A stretch of 64,000 bases of DNA from contig CM055107.1 of assembly GCA_029204225.1 (NCBI GenBank), positions 633,942 to 697,941 on the forward strand, written 5' to 3'. Under the pieces are notes generated by a model that had not been told where the DNA came from, searched no databases, and saw nothing but the letters and a program-made list of their open reading frames with translations. Source of the stretch: Diphasiastrum complanatum. Taxonomy: Eukaryota; Streptophyta; Lycopodiopsida; Lycopodiales; Lycopodiaceae. Positions 62,083-64,000 of the stretch are shown in pieces (the first letter of the stretch is position 1; each line of letters opens with the position of its first letter). A program made the position numbers and the translations under genes.

Positions 62083-62880
62083 GCCCTTATAGCGCTTGGG
62101 CCTCCCATAATGAGCCTGTATGAGGATTTTCAAGTGAAATTCTTATCAGATTGTGTTGTTGCAGCTGTTCATGCCAAGAGGGTGACTATTATGCCCAAGG
62201 ATTCCACGATTGTATTAAGGCTACAAGACACATATGACAAGTTTGTTGAGTGCTTCCAACCAGCTCCGTCCTCTTCTCCAAAACCGACGGTCGAAAAGAA
62301 AAAGCGGAAGCAACCCCAACCAATCCGACTTATATTGCAGGTGTAGAGTGGGCATGTCTCAAAGAGGAGGAGGTCTCTTGTCACTCCTCAAAAATCCAAG
62401 GAATTTTCATAGACGTCTCCATTCAAGGATATCTTGAGAGCAATCTCCTCTTCTTCTAAATCTCCTAGCTCTCCTAAATCTCCTTCCAAATCTTCTTCTC
62501 CTTCTCCTCCTATATCTCTTCTTTCTCCTCCTAAAGCTTTTTCTCATCCTACTTCTCCTCCTAAATCTCCTAGGTCTCCTCCTAAAGCTTCTTCTCAGTC
62601 TCCTCATAAAACTCCTCCTACATCTCCCCCTATTACGTCCCCCCTCCATCGTCAAGAGCAAAGTTAGGCCAATTTGTAAAGTCAAAGGTCGACTCATTTT
62701 ATGATAACTATTCGTTTTTGGGTTATTTTGTATCACTTCCTACAACCCCTGGACTTACATTTGTAGATTCTCCAAAATATGTACAGTATGACCGATTACT
62801 TTCTACACATCTTAAATCTCTAGGTTCACTTTACAATTTTCAGATGCCATGTAGCAAATTAATGATCCCTCTAGCAAATT
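62083..62880 (+). pseudogene. Broken frame with histone H3 C-terminal fragment, Ser/Pro/Lys-rich stretch and unknown tail
   Basis: A single frame from about 62083 reads MSLYEDFQVKFLSDCV then VAAVHAKRVTIMPKD. HAKRVTIMPKD is identical to the loop-2/helix-3 region of histone H3, and LYED fits its LFED, but eight extra residues lie between. It continues acidic/Pro (FVECFQPAPSSSPKPTVEKK), hits stops at 62344 and about 62407, then reads SSKSPSSPKSPSKSSSPSPP and SPPK-type repeats to 62667. After a one-base shift near 62640 a third part is open (VDSFYDNYSFLGYFVSLPTT, KYVQYDRLLSTHLKSLGSL) to a stop at about 62880. The H3 N-terminal part is absent. It looks like a captured or retroposed host fragment just outside a gypsy LTR. 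Confidence 0.55.
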
Positions 62881-62925
62881 AGATACATGTGAATTAGAAA
62901 ATAAGGATAACATGTAAGGAGACAA

Positions 62926-63450
62926 TGTAGGAGCGGGGGCGATTCAATATTGGCTGGAGGTTTTTCAAACTCCAACTTGTGTAGATGTCGCATTGTTTCC
63001 CTAGACATTTTATGAGTGCTTTCCACTTCCTTGATTTTGACACCTTGCACTCTGCGATGATAAAAAACATTGTTGGAGGGTTTGCGGATAGCGAGGCAAC
63101 CCTAACCATAGTTAATAAGTGAGAGGGATTTGGCACCCTACGTGTGTAAGTCCAACCCGATGATCACATAGTAAATTGATTAGTTAAAAGTCAATAAAAG
63201 TACTTTAGGCCTTTTTGTGGGACTTTTAATATCACAGGGCCTAATAGTCAAGTTAGTGAATAAAAAGGGTTCCCGCCAATTCTCAAACTAAAATCCACTA
63301 TATATAGTGGTAAATTTGAATCATTTGTACATATTCTCTTGGATATGGAATGTCCTTGCTCTCCATCTTTCCTCCTCTAACTCTCATGCTTTTTTTGTAT
63401 TTACTAATTGTTGGATTTGATGCTTATTGTGATCGATCATTCTTATGCGT

Positions 63451-63520
<70 letters not shown>

Positions 63521-63733
63521 GGGGGGGGGGGGTAAGTCTCTATCATTGTTGTGGATATAGTGTTAATGAATCTTCGTATTAGACATGAATAATATGCATT
63601 TGCTGGATTATGAAATATGCTATCGCTCTCATGGGAACGAATCTCCGCGTGACAACTAACTAATCATCTTCATCTCCTTGATGCTTGTGTGCTTGGATCT
63701 AGGGTTGGGGGTGGATAGGAAATGCCCACTACA
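62926..63733 (+). repeat. 5' LTR of a Ty3/gypsy element leaving the window (808 bp)
   Basis: The ends TGTAG...CTACA form a perfect 5-bp inverted match. The LTR is followed after four bases by a gypsy PBS. 63125-63300 is related to 47590-47770. It contains a long (GA)n-(G)n tract. Confidence 0.72.
63454..63532. repeat. (GA)28 followed by a 23-base G run
   Basis: GA dinucleotides to 63510, then uninterrupted G to 63532. Confidence 0.95.
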
Positions 63734-63737
63734 ATTT

Positions 63738-63755
63738 TGACGCCGTTGTCAGGGA
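63738..63755 (+). promoter_or_regulatory. Gypsy-type primer binding site, worn
   Basis: TGACGCCGTTGTCAGGGA compares with the Athila/Tat-type PBS TGGCGCCGTTGCCGGGGA. All three differences are transitions (G to A, C to T, G to A), as expected from deamination of methylated cytosines. Confidence 0.65.
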
Positions 63756-64000
63756 GCTACACCAATTTTTCAATGTTTAGCATGCATGGATGGATGTTAG
63801 CTTGCATTTAGACATTTCGTTTTGGCATAATAGGGTTAAAAATTACATTTTAGGGTAAAATTGGGAGAGATCTTGCTTGATTTGAGTGAATTTTCTTGTT
63901 TGAAATCTGATTTGATTGTTAAGTAGGGAATCCATACTATTCACCATTCTTAAGATCCATTTGGATCTGAATAAATCAGAAAAAAACAATGAAAATCATT
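63756..64000 (+). other. Leader of the gypsy element, cut by the window edge
   Basis: 245 bases without an ORF. Confidence 0.4.

Noticed and set aside
62407-62736. Arg-rich minus-strand ORF (RRSFRRRPRRFRRRSR type)
   Set aside because: It is the antisense of the TCTCCTCCTAAA-type repeats, whose sense frame continues the H3-containing frame.
1-64000. CRISPR arrays, bacterial operons, tRNA or rRNA genes
   Set aside because: None seen. Spaced identical repeats are absent, the coding genes have introns, and the tRNA-like words are primer binding sites of LTR elements only.

Overview
This window is nuclear DNA of a land plant with a large, repeat-rich genome. It holds two real host genes. The first is a GH47 alpha-mannosidase-like gene (MNS/EDEM type) on the + strand. 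Fourteen exons can be placed between 4314 and 35273 and spliced in frame into about 530 codons; the 5' exon(s) lie beyond the left edge. The second is a RAV-type AP2/B3 transcription factor on the - strand (42487-44433). The very long introns, packed with nested retrotransposons, and the many (AG)n/(CT)n microsatellites fit a large-genome plant such as a fern, lycophyte, gymnosperm or basal angiosperm. The species cannot be fixed from the sequence alone.

Layout. 1-4287: 5' part of a minus-strand LTR element (gag start, PBS, LTR) inserted in an old LINE, then a second LINE fragment; all of this lies upstream of the first visible mannosidase exon, probably in an intron. 4314-6127: five exons. 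6128-22977: a 16.85 kb intron with an old LTR pair (10215-10470 / 22126-22375) enclosing an internally deleted Ty1/copia element (12037-15807, TSD ATTAT). 22978-23491: two exons. 23492-28237: an intron with a 220 bp TIR element (23597-23816) and a young non-autonomous LTR element (24146-27851, TSD AAGGC). 28238-29790: six exons. 29791-35042: a last intron with a chromovirus remnant. 35043-35273: last exon.

35274-42486 is intergenic and mostly unrecognised. 42487-44433 is the RAV-like gene. 46550-51250 holds a decayed Ty3/gypsy pol on the - strand. 51451 (uncertain)-60056 is a Ty1/copia element on the + strand whose gag is split by another non-autonomous LTR element (52432-57181, TSD GATGT/GATGC). 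60057-62082 is unassigned. 62083-62880 is a broken reading frame that starts with a histone H3 C-terminal fragment followed by a Ser/Pro/Lys-rich stretch. 62926-63755 is the 5' LTR and PBS of a Ty3/gypsy element that leaves the right edge.

The two host genes are unrelated in job. The mannosidase acts on misfolded glycoproteins in the ER, and the RAV protein is a probable nuclear repressor. Everything else is transposable-element strata, many with non-coding or captured interiors. No complete autonomous element is present. Exon boundaries, LTR ends and identity estimates were read by eye.
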